Source of the DNA: Bacillota bacterium
GTDB taxonomy: Bacteria > Bacillota > Sulfobacillia > Sulfobacillales > Sulfobacillaceae
Length of the DNA stretch: 50,792 nt
Reading direction: 5' to 3'
Assembly (NCBI GenBank): GCA_021820485.1
Contig: JAKADO010000012.1
Coordinates: 1-50,792 of the forward strand
Shown: piece by piece, positions 8,174 to 19,310 of the stretch
Numbering within the stretch: position 1 is the first letter of the stretch
Layout: each line of letters starts with the position of its first letter
Notes under the pieces: generated by a model
Databases searched by the model: none
Seen by the model: only the letters and a program-made list of their open reading frames with translations
What the model was told of the DNA's origin: nothing
Program-made: the position numbers and the translations under genes

Positions 8174-9162
8174 GAGACGGCCTCCTTCCCATCAGCATGC
8201 AACCAGCAACTCACCTTGCGGCCATCGCCCACCTCGGACAGCGTTGGCTCCTCACGACGGCAAATGTCCATCGCCTTGGGGCAACGCGGAGCAAAGGAAC
8301 AACCAGAAGGCAGGTGCAACAAGTTCGGAACGGTTCCCTCGATGACGTGGAGCTTCTCGCGACGATCTTCGTCGATGCGGGGAATTGAGGCCAAAAGACC
8401 TTCAGTATAAGGATGCAGCGGCTCCGAGAACAATTGGGCCGTGGTGCCTTCCTCAACCACTTTGCCAGCGTACATGACAGCCACCCGGTCACACATTTCG
8501 GCCACAACGCCCAAGTCGTGGGTAATCAGCATAATGGCTGCATGAAACTCGGACTTCAACTTTTTCATGAGGTCCAGAATCTGCGCCTGAATTGTCACGT
8601 CCAACGCTGTGGTCGGCTCGTCCGCAATCAAAAGCTTGGGGTTACAAGACAATGCCATCGCGATCATCACGCGCTGCCGCATACCTCCGGACATCTGGTG
8701 AGGATATTCGCGGGCACGGCGTTCCGGTGCGGGAATTCCCACCAATCGCAGCATTTCCACTGCGCGGTTGAACGCTTCCCGCTTCGAGACCTTCTCGTGC
8801 AGAAGGACTGACTCGGCAATTTGGTCGCCGATTGAGTACACGGGGTTCAAAGAGCTCATCGGCTCTTGGAAAATCATTGCCATGTCATTGCCACGAATCT
8901 TGCGCATCTGTTCCGGGGTTTTCTTGAGGAGATCTTCTCCCTGAAAAAGAATGTCTCCTCCGACAATCCGTCCTGGAGGGTTAGGTACCAGGCGCATAAT
9001 GGACAGCGACGTGACGCTCTTCCCACTGCCTGACTCGCCCACGATACCCAGCGTCTCTTCCTGATTGATGAAAAAGCTCACACCGTTGACCGAGGGCACG
9101 ACCCCTTCATCGGTGAAAAAATGTGTTTGAAGATTTTTAACCTCCAGCACACGGTTTGGCAC
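8170..9162 (-). CDS. Oligopeptide/dipeptide ABC transporter ATP-binding protein, OppD type
   Basis: An ATPase of 330 residues from GTG 9162, which follows an AGGGAAGGAG site by eight bases. An in-frame ATG at 9201 would add 13 residues but has no ribosome site. Walker A is GESGSGKS, the signature is [15 protein letters not shown], Walker B is [12 protein letters not shown] and the D/H loops are intact. The C-terminal oligopeptide domain has the cysteine motif [15 protein letters not shown]. It is coupled to the OppF-type ATPase. No permease or binding-protein gene flanks it; upstream is ligA. Confidence 0.9.
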   Translation of the reverse strand: MPNRVLEVKNLQTHFFTDEGVVPSVNGVSFFINQEETLGIVGESGSGKSVTSLSIMRLVPNPPGRIVGGDILFQGEDLLKKTPEQMRKIRGNDMAMIFQEPMSSLNPVYSIGDQIAESVLLHEKVSKREAFNRAVEMLRLVGIPAPERRAREYPHQMSGGMRQRVMIAMALSCNPKLLIADEPTTALDVTIQAQILDLMKKLKSEFHAAIMLITHDLGVVAEMCDRVAVMYAGKVVEEGTTAQLFSEPLHPYTEGLLASIPRIDEDRREKLHVIEGTVPNLLHLPSGCSFAPRCPKAMDICRREEPTLSEVGDGRKVSCWLHADGKEAVS

Positions 9163-9284
9163 GGCCTTCTCTCCTTCCCTCAGATGCTCGGATGCCAGCA
9201 TCCGATTTCAAGGTGTTCTAAAAATAAAAAGAATTTGGCGCAAGGACATGGCTCATCCTTCGACACCGTTACCCATCATTTCTC

Positions 9285-9313
9285 ATTATAAAAGTCCAGC
9301 GGAATGACGACAA
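9285..9313 (-). promoter_or_regulatory. Promoter of the oppD-oppF unit
   Basis: On the minus strand TTGTCG (9308-9313), a 17-base spacer and a perfect TATAAT (9285-9290). The transcript would have a leader of about 115 bases before the GTG start. I see no riboswitch or attenuator in it. Confidence 0.7.
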
Positions 9314-9430
9314 TGGATAAGTCTGGTCGCCAGCGCGTCTGGCCTCATTTGATGCCGTGCTGCCAGATGCCATACTCGCGAAGACGGCAGGCCCTGCGCA
9401 ATCTGTCTCTCTCAACACGGGTGGTGCAGT

Positions 9431-13580
<4,150 letters not shown>

Positions 13581-13631
13581 TTAGGGGTTCCTCCCAGCAC
13601 TGATACCTTGATTATATCAGTACCGGGACAG

Positions 13632-14108
13632 CTAGTGCCATGATTGCACCATCTGATCAGCAACCGGCTTGCGCGGGAGCCTTCCATCATAGTTTGGCGC
13701 GTCACCCGCCATGGACACCACCAGTCCCGGCGCATCCGGGCTCACCGTGTCCACTACCGCCACCCGGTATCCGCGGTTGACCCAGCGCTGACGCTCGGCC
13801 TCCGCCTGGTCGGGGTTTTCCGCGACCACCCAAATATCTGGTTGGGACACGCTAGCCATGGAGAGAACCAACTGTATGGTTGGAGCTGCTGTTGTCAGTC
13901 CGTTGCCCGCAGTGGACCGATCGGAGGACACGACCGTCACATCATAGGCTTTCGCGATGCGCTGATAGAGAGATTCCAACTCCGCCCGCGCGCGTCTTTC
14001 CGGCTGCCCACGCACCCACAATGTTAAGCGGTTGTTGCCGATGCGGAAACCTTTAGGTGTGCCCCCCTCGAGAAAACCCATTTCCACCATCACGGCCGTT
14101 AAATCCAT
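13632..14108 (-). CDS. Hypothetical protein (158 aa) upstream of pcrA
   Basis: A soluble protein of 158 residues with no signal peptide or membrane helix. The N-terminal half (FRIGNNRLTLWVRGQPERRARAE...) resembles an alpha/beta domain. The middle has SSDRSTAGNGLTTAAPTI and IWVVAENPDQAEAERQRW. I do not recognise the family. The ribosome site is weak (GGGGTGAAG). It is 51 bases upstream of pcrA, after the yerC terminator, so it may be co-transcribed with the helicase and ligase. Real-gene status is supported by position, strand and protein-like composition. Confidence 0.6.
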   Translation of the reverse strand: MDLTAVMVEMGFLEGGTPKGFRIGNNRLTLWVRGQPERRARAELESLYQRIAKAYDVTVVSSDRSTAGNGLTTAAPTIQLVLSMASVSQPDIWVVAENPDQAEAERQRWVNRGYRVAVVDTVSPDAPGLVVSMAGDAPNYDGRLPRKPVADQMVQSWH

Positions 14109-14175
14109 CCCACTTCACCCCACTACTTTAATTAGTTAATGCATTCCTGATGTATTATGGCATACAAAGAGCCCC

Positions 14176-14204
14176 AAAAAAAGCCCTCCTCGTATGAGGA
14201 GAGC
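14176..14204 (-). terminator. Rho-independent terminator of yerC
   Basis: On the minus strand GCTCTCCTC-ATAC-GAGGAGGGC forms a hairpin followed by seven T residues, six bases past the yerC stop. Confidence 0.9.
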
Positions 14205-14209
14205 GAATT

Positions 14210-14503
14210 TCAGCTGAGTTCCTGCGTCCGATCCAACACCAGGCGATACCCGTCAGCGCCGAAGGTCAGACACCGCTTGACCCGGGAGATGGTCGCAGAC
14301 GATGCCCCCGTCACCTTTTCAATGTCATCATAGGTCTGCCCTTGATCAAGCATCCGCGCCACCGCCAACCGCTGGGCAATGGACTGGATCTCGCTAATTG
14401 TCAGGATATCCTCCAAAAAGGCGTAACACTCGTCTACCGTCTTTAAACTCAACATGGCTTGACACAGCATATCAGTATCATGGTTCTTTAATTTGGGATT
14501 CAT
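14210..14503 (-). CDS. yerC: YerC/TrpR-like DNA-binding protein
   Basis: A 97-residue helix-turn-helix protein matching the Firmicute YerC/YecD family of TrpR-like repressors: LTISEIQSIAQRLAVARML, then GQTYDDIEKVTGASSATISRVKRCL (the HTH). The role of this family is poorly known. I start it at ATG 14503 because the family begins about there. A GTG at 14542 is in frame but neither start has a normal ribosome site; the nearest purine-rich stretch lies before a small GCGGG/CCCGC hairpin. Its position near pcrA-ligA and purD is as in Bacillus. Confidence 0.88.
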   Translation of the reverse strand: MNPKLKNHDTDMLCQAMLSLKTVDECYAFLEDILTISEIQSIAQRLAVARMLDQGQTYDDIEKVTGASSATISRVKRCLTFGADGYRLVLDRTQELS

Positions 14504-14586
14504 ATGCGCGAATGCGGGAATAGCCCGCGTGCCCCCTTCCACGTCCCGAAAGGTCGATTCACCTCTCGCGAGTTGCCTACACGACT

Positions 14587-14615
14587 AGAATACGCAGGTT
14601 ATTTCACCACGGCAA
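14587..14615 (-). promoter_or_regulatory. Probable yerC promoter
   Basis: On the minus strand TTGCCG (14610-14615), 17-base spacer, TATTCT (14587-14592), each four of six matches to the housekeeping consensus. Confidence 0.45.
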
Positions 14616-14648
14616 CTAATTAGCGTCAGAAGGGCTGGAACACTTTGG

Positions 14649-15359
14649 CTAGGTCGATCCCGCGCCAGACTTGGACGAACCGGACCCGCTTGAGGAGCCC
14701 CCGGAGGATCCCCCGCCGCCAGAACTGCCGCCTCCGGAACTCGATCCGGACGAACTGGAGCCACCGCCCCCGGAGGAGCTGGAAGATCCGCCGCTGCTCG
14801 AACTGCTGCTGGAACTGGTGGCCATCTTCATCATGCTGGACTTGACGGCCATGTCGATGACGCTGGTAATTTGCGGGGAGGACATGGACTTTGTGACATC
14901 AGTTTCGATTTCCTTTTTAAAGGTGGGACTGGAGAGGGTCATTAGCACCGCCTTTTCCAACACGCTCTGCCCAGCCGGCGTCATTAAGGCTTGCTGCAGT
15001 TGTGTCGAGGAGATGGTTTCGGCAATCATCTTTTGCATTTTCGGCGTTTCCATCTCATCACGGACCGCCTTTTGCACTTCAATGGAAGGCGAGCTCCCCG
15101 AGGAGCTGGAACCTCCTGACGAACTGGACCCGCTGGATCCCCCCGAGGAACCCCCACCGCTAGACCCGCCGGAACTGCCGCCGCTGGAACCGCCCGAGGA
15201 CCCACCGCTCCCCTGACTCGCCCCACTCCCGCCCGATTGGTGACTTGATGTGGTAGTGCCATGCTCGGGCGAAGGCGACCCCATGCTGATACTGCATCCG
15301 GACAACACCACCGTGCCCGCCATTAACGCGATTAGGCCGATCCGCCACCGCTGCCCCAT
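14649..15359 (-). CDS. GerD-like spore germination lipoprotein with Ser/Gly-rich arms
   Basis: A 236-residue exported lipoprotein: signal sequence with lipobox LSGC (lipid cysteine C22), a Ser/Gly-only arm at about 43-90, a helical core at about 91-178 and a second Ser/Gly arm to the end. The core (EVQKAVRDEMETPKMQKMI, then LEKAVLMTLSSPTFKKEIE) resembles the repeat core of Bacillus GerD, which clusters germinant receptors in the inner spore membrane; GerD has the pattern TLTSPLYKKQFE. The similarity is judged by eye. The long Ser/Gly arms are unlike Bacillus GerD, whose tail is short. The ribosome site is GGGGGTG. The low-complexity DNA may mislead gene callers on the other strand. Confidence 0.7.
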   Translation of the reverse strand: MGQRWRIGLIALMAGTVVLSGCSISMGSPSPEHGTTTSSHQSGGSGASQGSGGSSGGSSGGSSGGSSGGGSSGGSSGSSSSGGSSSSGSSPSIEVQKAVRDEMETPKMQKMIAETISSTQLQQALMTPAGQSVLEKAVLMTLSSPTFKKEIETDVTKSMSSPQITSVIDMAVKSSMMKMATSSSSSSSSGGSSSSSGGGGSSSSGSSSGGGSSGGGGSSGGSSSGSGSSKSGAGST

Positions 15360-15494
15360 GTCTGCACCCCCGCTGCAATATCTAACGTCGAGGATGCCCG
15401 TTGGTCCGCGCTTTTACCAATCCAATTAATTCCTTGGCGGAAGCCATGGAACGGATAGTCCCATGCGGGTCCGAATTATGGCTCCGATGCCAAT

Positions 15495-16313
15495 CTACAC
15501 CACAATCAGCTCGATGATGGCACCAATTCCGGGTATCAACTCCACCACAGTCAACAGTGCTCCGCCGATCCCGATGGCCACATACGGCTTGACGCCCCGA
15601 TCCGGCCATGCCGTGCGCTCCACCCTGAGACCAATCAGCCATACCACCGCAGCATTGGCCAGCAGCATCGCAATGACGCCAGCAATCGCGAGCAAAATGC
15701 TGAGCGGAATCCCAATGATGATGACCGCCAGACCCACCATGGCCACCAACCAGGCGACCAAGCTCAGACAGCCCGTGGCTCCGGCCCTGACGGGATTGCT
15801 TTCAATGTCCCCGATAACTTGCCTCAATGCGGCTGGGAAAATCGTCACCAGGATGCCGCTCACCACCAAATTCATGGCAAGCCGTGCGACAAACCGCGAC
15901 AGAAAGCCGTCCGTAAGCCAGCCAAGGCCAGGCACGCCGGGGAATCGCCACTGGGCCCACGGACCGATATTGACGATCGGAGCCGTATTGGTGCTCCCGA
16001 TGCCCACCGACCGCGATCCGTCGATGCGGCCGGGTCCCCCGATGTGGCCAGTTCCCACGTTGACATTGCCGGTCACGACCCCATAGACCACAACATTTCC
16101 GACGTTGACCGTCACATTGCCGTCCACGGTTCCGCGGACCACCACATTGCCAACATTCATCGTCACATTCCCGTGCACTGTCTTGCCGGCCGGAACCACA
16201 TAATTTCCCAGCGACTGGGATACATTCTGCGCATGAATGCGTAGGCCGGGACTTGCCCAGATCAATCCCACAACAATCGCCAACATCCCGAGCCACTTCA
16301 TCCACCCCTTCAT
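15495..16313 (-). CDS. Secreted polymer-forming (bactofilin-like) domain fused to membrane helices
   Basis: A 272-residue protein. It has a signal peptide (about 1-29), then short beta-helix repeats of the form GNVTMNVGNVVVRGTVDGNV (about 36-90) as in bactofilin/polymer-forming proteins. A linker and three to four membrane helices follow from about residue 145 to the end (LAMNLVVSGILVTIF, AWLVAMVGLAVIIIGIPLSILLAI, GIGGALLTVVELIPGIGAI). The repeats would lie outside the membrane, unlike classical cytoplasmic bactofilins. The ATG at 16313 follows GAGGGAG and overlaps (ATGA) the stop of a broken upstream frame that looks like an anti-sigma remnant. A surface-stress role is an inference. Confidence 0.72.
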   Translation of the reverse strand: MKGWMKWLGMLAIVVGLIWASPGLRIHAQNVSQSLGNYVVPAGKTVHGNVTMNVGNVVVRGTVDGNVTVNVGNVVVYGVVTGNVNVGTGHIGGPGRIDGSRSVGIGSTNTAPIVNIGPWAQWRFPGVPGLGWLTDGFLSRFVARLAMNLVVSGILVTIFPAALRQVIGDIESNPVRAGATGCLSLVAWLVAMVGLAVIIIGIPLSILLAIAGVIAMLLANAAVVWLIGLRVERTAWPDRGVKPYVAIGIGGALLTVVELIPGIGAIIELIVV

Positions 16314-16679
16314 CGCGCCCGCTCCCTCATCTCAATGTCTCCCCGCGGCGCCGCCTTCAGGAACCATGTGATGCTCGCCACCGCGCCAGTCAACAACGCG
16401 CTTTCGCAAAGAATTCCGCCCGTTGTAAGCGCCAGCTTCAACCCATCCACCACACGGTCGCACCCAAATGGCAAACTGCGCCTGACGGCGAAACTGCCCT
16501 AAGTGCTGATAACATTTCACCAAGGCATTTTGCACGGCATCTTCGGCATCGGCGGCGTTGCCCAGCCATGCCATGGCAATGCGCAGCCAAACGTCCACAT
16601 GCGGTTCGATGAGAGGCTGAAAGGCCTCGCGATTGCCATGCAGCACCGCTTGGATATAGGCCTCTTCATCCACCGTCAT
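16310..16679 (-). pseudogene. Decayed ECF sigma factor fused to an anti-sigma-like remnant
   Basis: The ATG at 16679 (AAGGAG just before) opens a good ECF sigma region 2: DEEAYIQAVLHGNREAF, AMAWLGNAADAEDAVQNAL, VKCYQHLGQFRRQAQFAIWV. After about 75 residues the family pattern stops, and the frame ends at 16332 with no region 4. From there a second frame, ending at 16310, encodes a membrane helix (LALTTGGILCESALLTGAVA) and a charged tail, and overlaps the next gene by ATGA, as an anti-sigma gene would. The 370 bases are too short for both genes, so an internal deletion fusing the two out of frame is the simplest reading. A truncated but expressed protein is possible. Confidence 0.65.
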
Positions 16680-16744
16680 CGCTCCTTTTCCTTCATTAGA
16701 GCGTCTCTTCCCCTCAAAAGTCACTGCGCCAGCATTTTTTTCGC

Positions 16745-16776
16745 AAAAAACCCCTTCCACCGAGAGAAAGGGGTTT
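16745..16776 (-). terminator. Rho-independent terminator of the PadR/HAAS unit
   Basis: On the minus strand AAACCCCTT pairs with AAGGGGTTT around an 11-base loop, then runs into further Ts. It lies just past the stop at 16787. Confidence 0.88.
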
Positions 16777-16786
16777 CCGACCGCAC

Positions 16787-17638
16787 TTATTTCTGCGCGC
16801 GGAGTCGAGTCTTGAAGTGCAAAACCATCATCTGGGAACGGAGCCACAGCACCCCACGCGCCGTTACCCAGCTCAACGCGGTGTAAAGAATGGCAATGGG
16901 TCCAGCCCACTCCACCGAACCAATCCCCACCCCGTACCCGCCATACCAATCAATCCCCGTCACCGGAGCCGCCGGCCACAGCCGCAAAAAGACCGCCCCG
17001 GCGACGAAAGAGAACACAGTAAATGCCACGCCGACAGCCCACATGCTGGATTGTGCGCTCACCCGTCCCCAGCGGGTTGCCATCGCCACTCCGCCATAAG
17101 GAAGAAGATAGAGCGCAAACGGCATGGCTCCTGCCATGGATGCCGGGAGTCCGTCGATAGGTGCCCCGTTCCACCAGGGGCGAAGTGCCGCGCCGATTCC
17201 CGCCAACGCCGCGGAGGCCAGGATCGGCCAATGGGTTTGAAACCATCGGCCCACGAGAAATGCCCGGGGGATGTCGCGGGTTGGCCGCCCCAGCCCGATC
17301 ATGCCCACGACGACTGCGTTCAGCAACACCGCCATCATCCAATCAGGGTGTCCCAGCATCACCCGCAAGGATCCGAACCCGAGTGGGACCAACACCACCA
17401 ACCGCAACCAAGTAGGATAGCGGCGGGAGGGAAACGCATCGGCGAAGGACTGGCGCAGGAGTCCGACATCCCCCAGGCGCCGCATCGCTTCCGCCTGGGC
17501 TTCAGTCGCCCCAAGGCCGCCTTCCAGGAGCTCCTCATAGAGAGCCTCCAAATGCCCCGAGAGCTCCTCCCGTACGGCTTGGGCCTCCACCGAGTCCATT
17601 CCCTCGGTTACCATCAGGAGATACTCTGACCACTCCAT
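16787..17638 (-). CDS. HAAS-domain membrane protein (DUF1700-like)
   Basis: A 283-residue protein with a soluble helical N-terminus of about 75 residues (YLLMVTEGMDSVEAQAVREEL, GATEAQAEAMRRLGDVGLLRQSF). This is the HAAS/'permease prefix' pattern commonly encoded next to PadR regulators. About six to seven membrane helices follow from residue 80. It starts three bases after the PadR stop, so the two are one operon. HAAS proteins are often thought to act with PadR in membrane-stress control, but their activity is not well established. No transporter motif is visible. Confidence 0.78.
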   Translation of the reverse strand: MEWSEYLLMVTEGMDSVEAQAVREELSGHLEALYEELLEGGLGATEAQAEAMRRLGDVGLLRQSFADAFPSRRYPTWLRLVVLVPLGFGSLRVMLGHPDWMMAVLLNAVVVGMIGLGRPTRDIPRAFLVGRWFQTHWPILASAALAGIGAALRPWWNGAPIDGLPASMAGAMPFALYLLPYGGVAMATRWGRVSAQSSMWAVGVAFTVFSFVAGAVFLRLWPAAPVTGIDWYGGYGVGIGSVEWAGPIAILYTALSWVTARGVLWLRSQMMVLHFKTRLRAQK

Positions 17639-17641
17639 CCG

Positions 17642-17959
17642 CTATCCCTCCCTGAGAACCAGCCGGTTAATGGCGGGCGCCTTGATTGCCCACTCCTGCC
17701 GAGAATCCACCAACTGCCGCCGCCCGCTGCTGGTCAGGCGATAGACTTTGGTGCGCCGTCCCATCTCAACCCACTCGCCCACCACGAGGCCCTTCCGCTC
17801 CAACTGATGCAGCACCGGATAAAGCGTCCCTTCCTTCATAGTCAGAACGCCGCTCGACTCGTCTTCAATCCATCGCGCAATGGCATATCCATGCAGCGGA
17901 CTTTCCTCCAGTGCCTGAAGCACCAGCAATGTCGGCACGGAGGGCATCAGAGCATCCAT
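17642..17959 (-). CDS. PadR-family transcriptional regulator
   Basis: A 105-residue winged-helix repressor with the PadR pattern: LLVLQALEESPLHGYAIARWI, then MKEGTLYPVLHQLERKGLVVGEW and GRRTKVYRLTSSGRRQL. It lacks a long C-terminal dimer helix, so it is of the short PadR-s2 type. The ATG is about 20 bases after the probable transcription start, with a purine-rich ribosome site. It most likely represses its own promoter and the HAAS gene behind it. Confidence 0.92.
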   Translation of the reverse strand: MDALMPSVPTLLVLQALEESPLHGYAIARWIEDESSGVLTMKEGTLYPVLHQLERKGLVVGEWVEMGRRTKVYRLTSSGRRQLVDSRQEWAIKAPAINRLVLREG

Positions 17960-17985
17960 TCCCTCACCCCTACCTTTCTATGCCT

Positions 17986-18014
17986 ATAATACTATGCTTA
18001 GAGACGACGCGCAA
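17986..18014 (-). promoter_or_regulatory. Promoter and possible PadR operator
   Basis: On the minus strand TTGCGC (18009-18014), 17-base spacer, TATTAT (17986-17991). GCATAG occurs twice with eight bases between, spanning the -10 box, a plausible autoregulatory site. Confidence 0.55.
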
Positions 18015-18026
18015 CGATCCCGAAAT

Positions 18027-18063
18027 GAGTGGGGCGGAAGCGCTGTCCGCTCCCGCCCCACTC
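18027..18063 (-). terminator. Stable hairpin after purD, probable operon end
   Basis: GAGTGGGGCGG pairs perfectly with CCGCCCCACTC and begins six bases past the purD stop. The T stretch after it on the minus strand is poor (ATTTCGG), so it may act as a weak terminator or a 3'-end stabiliser. Confidence 0.6.
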
Positions 18064-18068
18064 TTCCG

Positions 18069-19298
18069 CTATTCCCCAATATCAGGCCGATGATAGCTAT
18101 CGGGAAACTGCACCCGGCGGACACGGGCGTAAGCCCGTCCCCGCGCCTCAGGCACTGAATCGGCAAGCCCCACGATGGTGAGGACCCGGCCGCCGTCACT
18201 TTCCCAACCCCCCTGGCGTTTGGTGGTCGCCGCGTGGTACAAAAGCGTATCCGGCAGTGCGTCGCCCAATCGAATGGGAAGACCGCTGACCGGTTTTTCT
18301 GGGTATCCCTGGGCGGCCATGACGACCGCCACCGCTGCCCGATGCGGCGGCGGCACCTTGGGGACTTGGCCGTGGCTCAACGCTAGCCAAAATTCCCACC
18401 AATCCACCGCCAACGAAGGAATCACCGCCTGCGTTTCCGGATCCCCCATGCGGACGTTGAATTCCAAAACCTGCACTCCGTCGTCGGTCATCATCAGCCC
18501 CGCGTACAAGACACCCCGGTAAAGAATCTTTTCCTCAGTCAAGTAGGTCATTATGGGGTCAAAGACTTGCCGATTGATCCGGTCCACGGCATTGGCATCC
18601 AGATCCAGAATCGGTGCGACCGCCCCCATCCCACCCGTGTTGGGACTCTTGGGATCCGGTGTCAGCCGCTTGTAGTCCCGAGCGACGGGAAGCCACTCAT
18701 ACTCATGACCGTTGGTGACGACTTGCACAGAAAGCTCATAACCCGTTAAGAAGTCTTCATAGAGGATGCCATCCTGCCAAATCTGCGGCAACTCTCGCCA
18801 CTGCTCCACCGTCGCCAGCGCCTCGACCGGGTCAGCCAGGATCCGCACGCCTTTTCCTTGGGCTAGCCCACTTTGCTTGAACACCTTCGGCCACCGGGTC
18901 TCGGCTCCAACCCACGCCGCCAGTTGGTCCGGGTTATAGGCGGTCTTGGCCTCTGCCGTGGGAACGCCATAGTTCCGCATGACCTCCTTGGCCAGGCGTT
19001 TGCTGCTTTCCAAGAGTGCTCCCCGCGCTGAAGGTCCCACCACCGGAAAGCCTTCCTCCCGCAGCGCATCGGACCATCCCGCCGCCAAGGGGGCCTCCGG
19101 TCCAATGACGACCAGAGGACGGCGGCTTCCGAAAAACTGGACCATTTCGGCGGGCGTCGCTGCTGCGAAGATTTCCGCTTCTTCCGCCATACCCGCGTTG
19201 CCCGGCGTTGCCCAGACTGTGGCCCCGCTCTGTGCCAATCCGTGGACAATCGCGTGCTCCCGCGCGCCCGATCCTACCACCACCACATCTCGTTCCAA
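18069..19298 (-). CDS. purD: Phosphoribosylamine-glycine ligase PurD
   Basis: A 409-residue ATP-grasp enzyme joining glycine to phosphoribosylamine (step 2 of IMP synthesis). It has the N-terminal VVGSGAREHAIVHGLAQS, PGNAGMAEEA, ATP-grasp segments (KVFKQSGLAQGKGV, VLEFNVRMGDPETQ) and the signature PNTGGMGA. The start is a rare TTG at 19298, supported by AAGGGGG seven to eight bases before it and by the family N-terminus. It is 12 bases after purH and the last gene of the pur operon. No frame damage. Confidence 0.96.
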   Translation of the reverse strand: MERDVVVVGSGAREHAIVHGLAQSGATVWATPGNAGMAEEAEIFAAATPAEMVQFFGSRRPLVVIGPEAPLAAGWSDALREEGFPVVGPSARGALLESSKRLAKEVMRNYGVPTAEAKTAYNPDQLAAWVGAETRWPKVFKQSGLAQGKGVRILADPVEALATVEQWRELPQIWQDGILYEDFLTGYELSVQVVTNGHEYEWLPVARDYKRLTPDPKSPNTGGMGAVAPILDLDANAVDRINRQVFDPIMTYLTEEKILYRGVLYAGLMMTDDGVQVLEFNVRMGDPETQAVIPSLAVDWWEFWLALSHGQVPKVPPPHRAAVAVVMAAQGYPEKPVSGLPIRLGDALPDTLLYHAATTKRQGGWESDGGRVLTIVGLADSVPEARGRAYARVRRVQFPDSYHRPDIGE

Positions 19299-19310
19299 CG
19301 CCGTTCCCCC

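Noticed and set aside
9163..9430. Possible T-box or riboswitch in the opp leader
   Set aside because: No T-box sequence, no antiterminator and no T-rich terminator seen in the roughly 115-base leader.
14671..15216. Proline/glutamate-rich plus-strand frame across the lipoprotein gene
   Set aside because: It is the complement of Ser/Gly codon runs (read as Pro/Glu), and the minus-strand gene has a lipobox and ribosome site.
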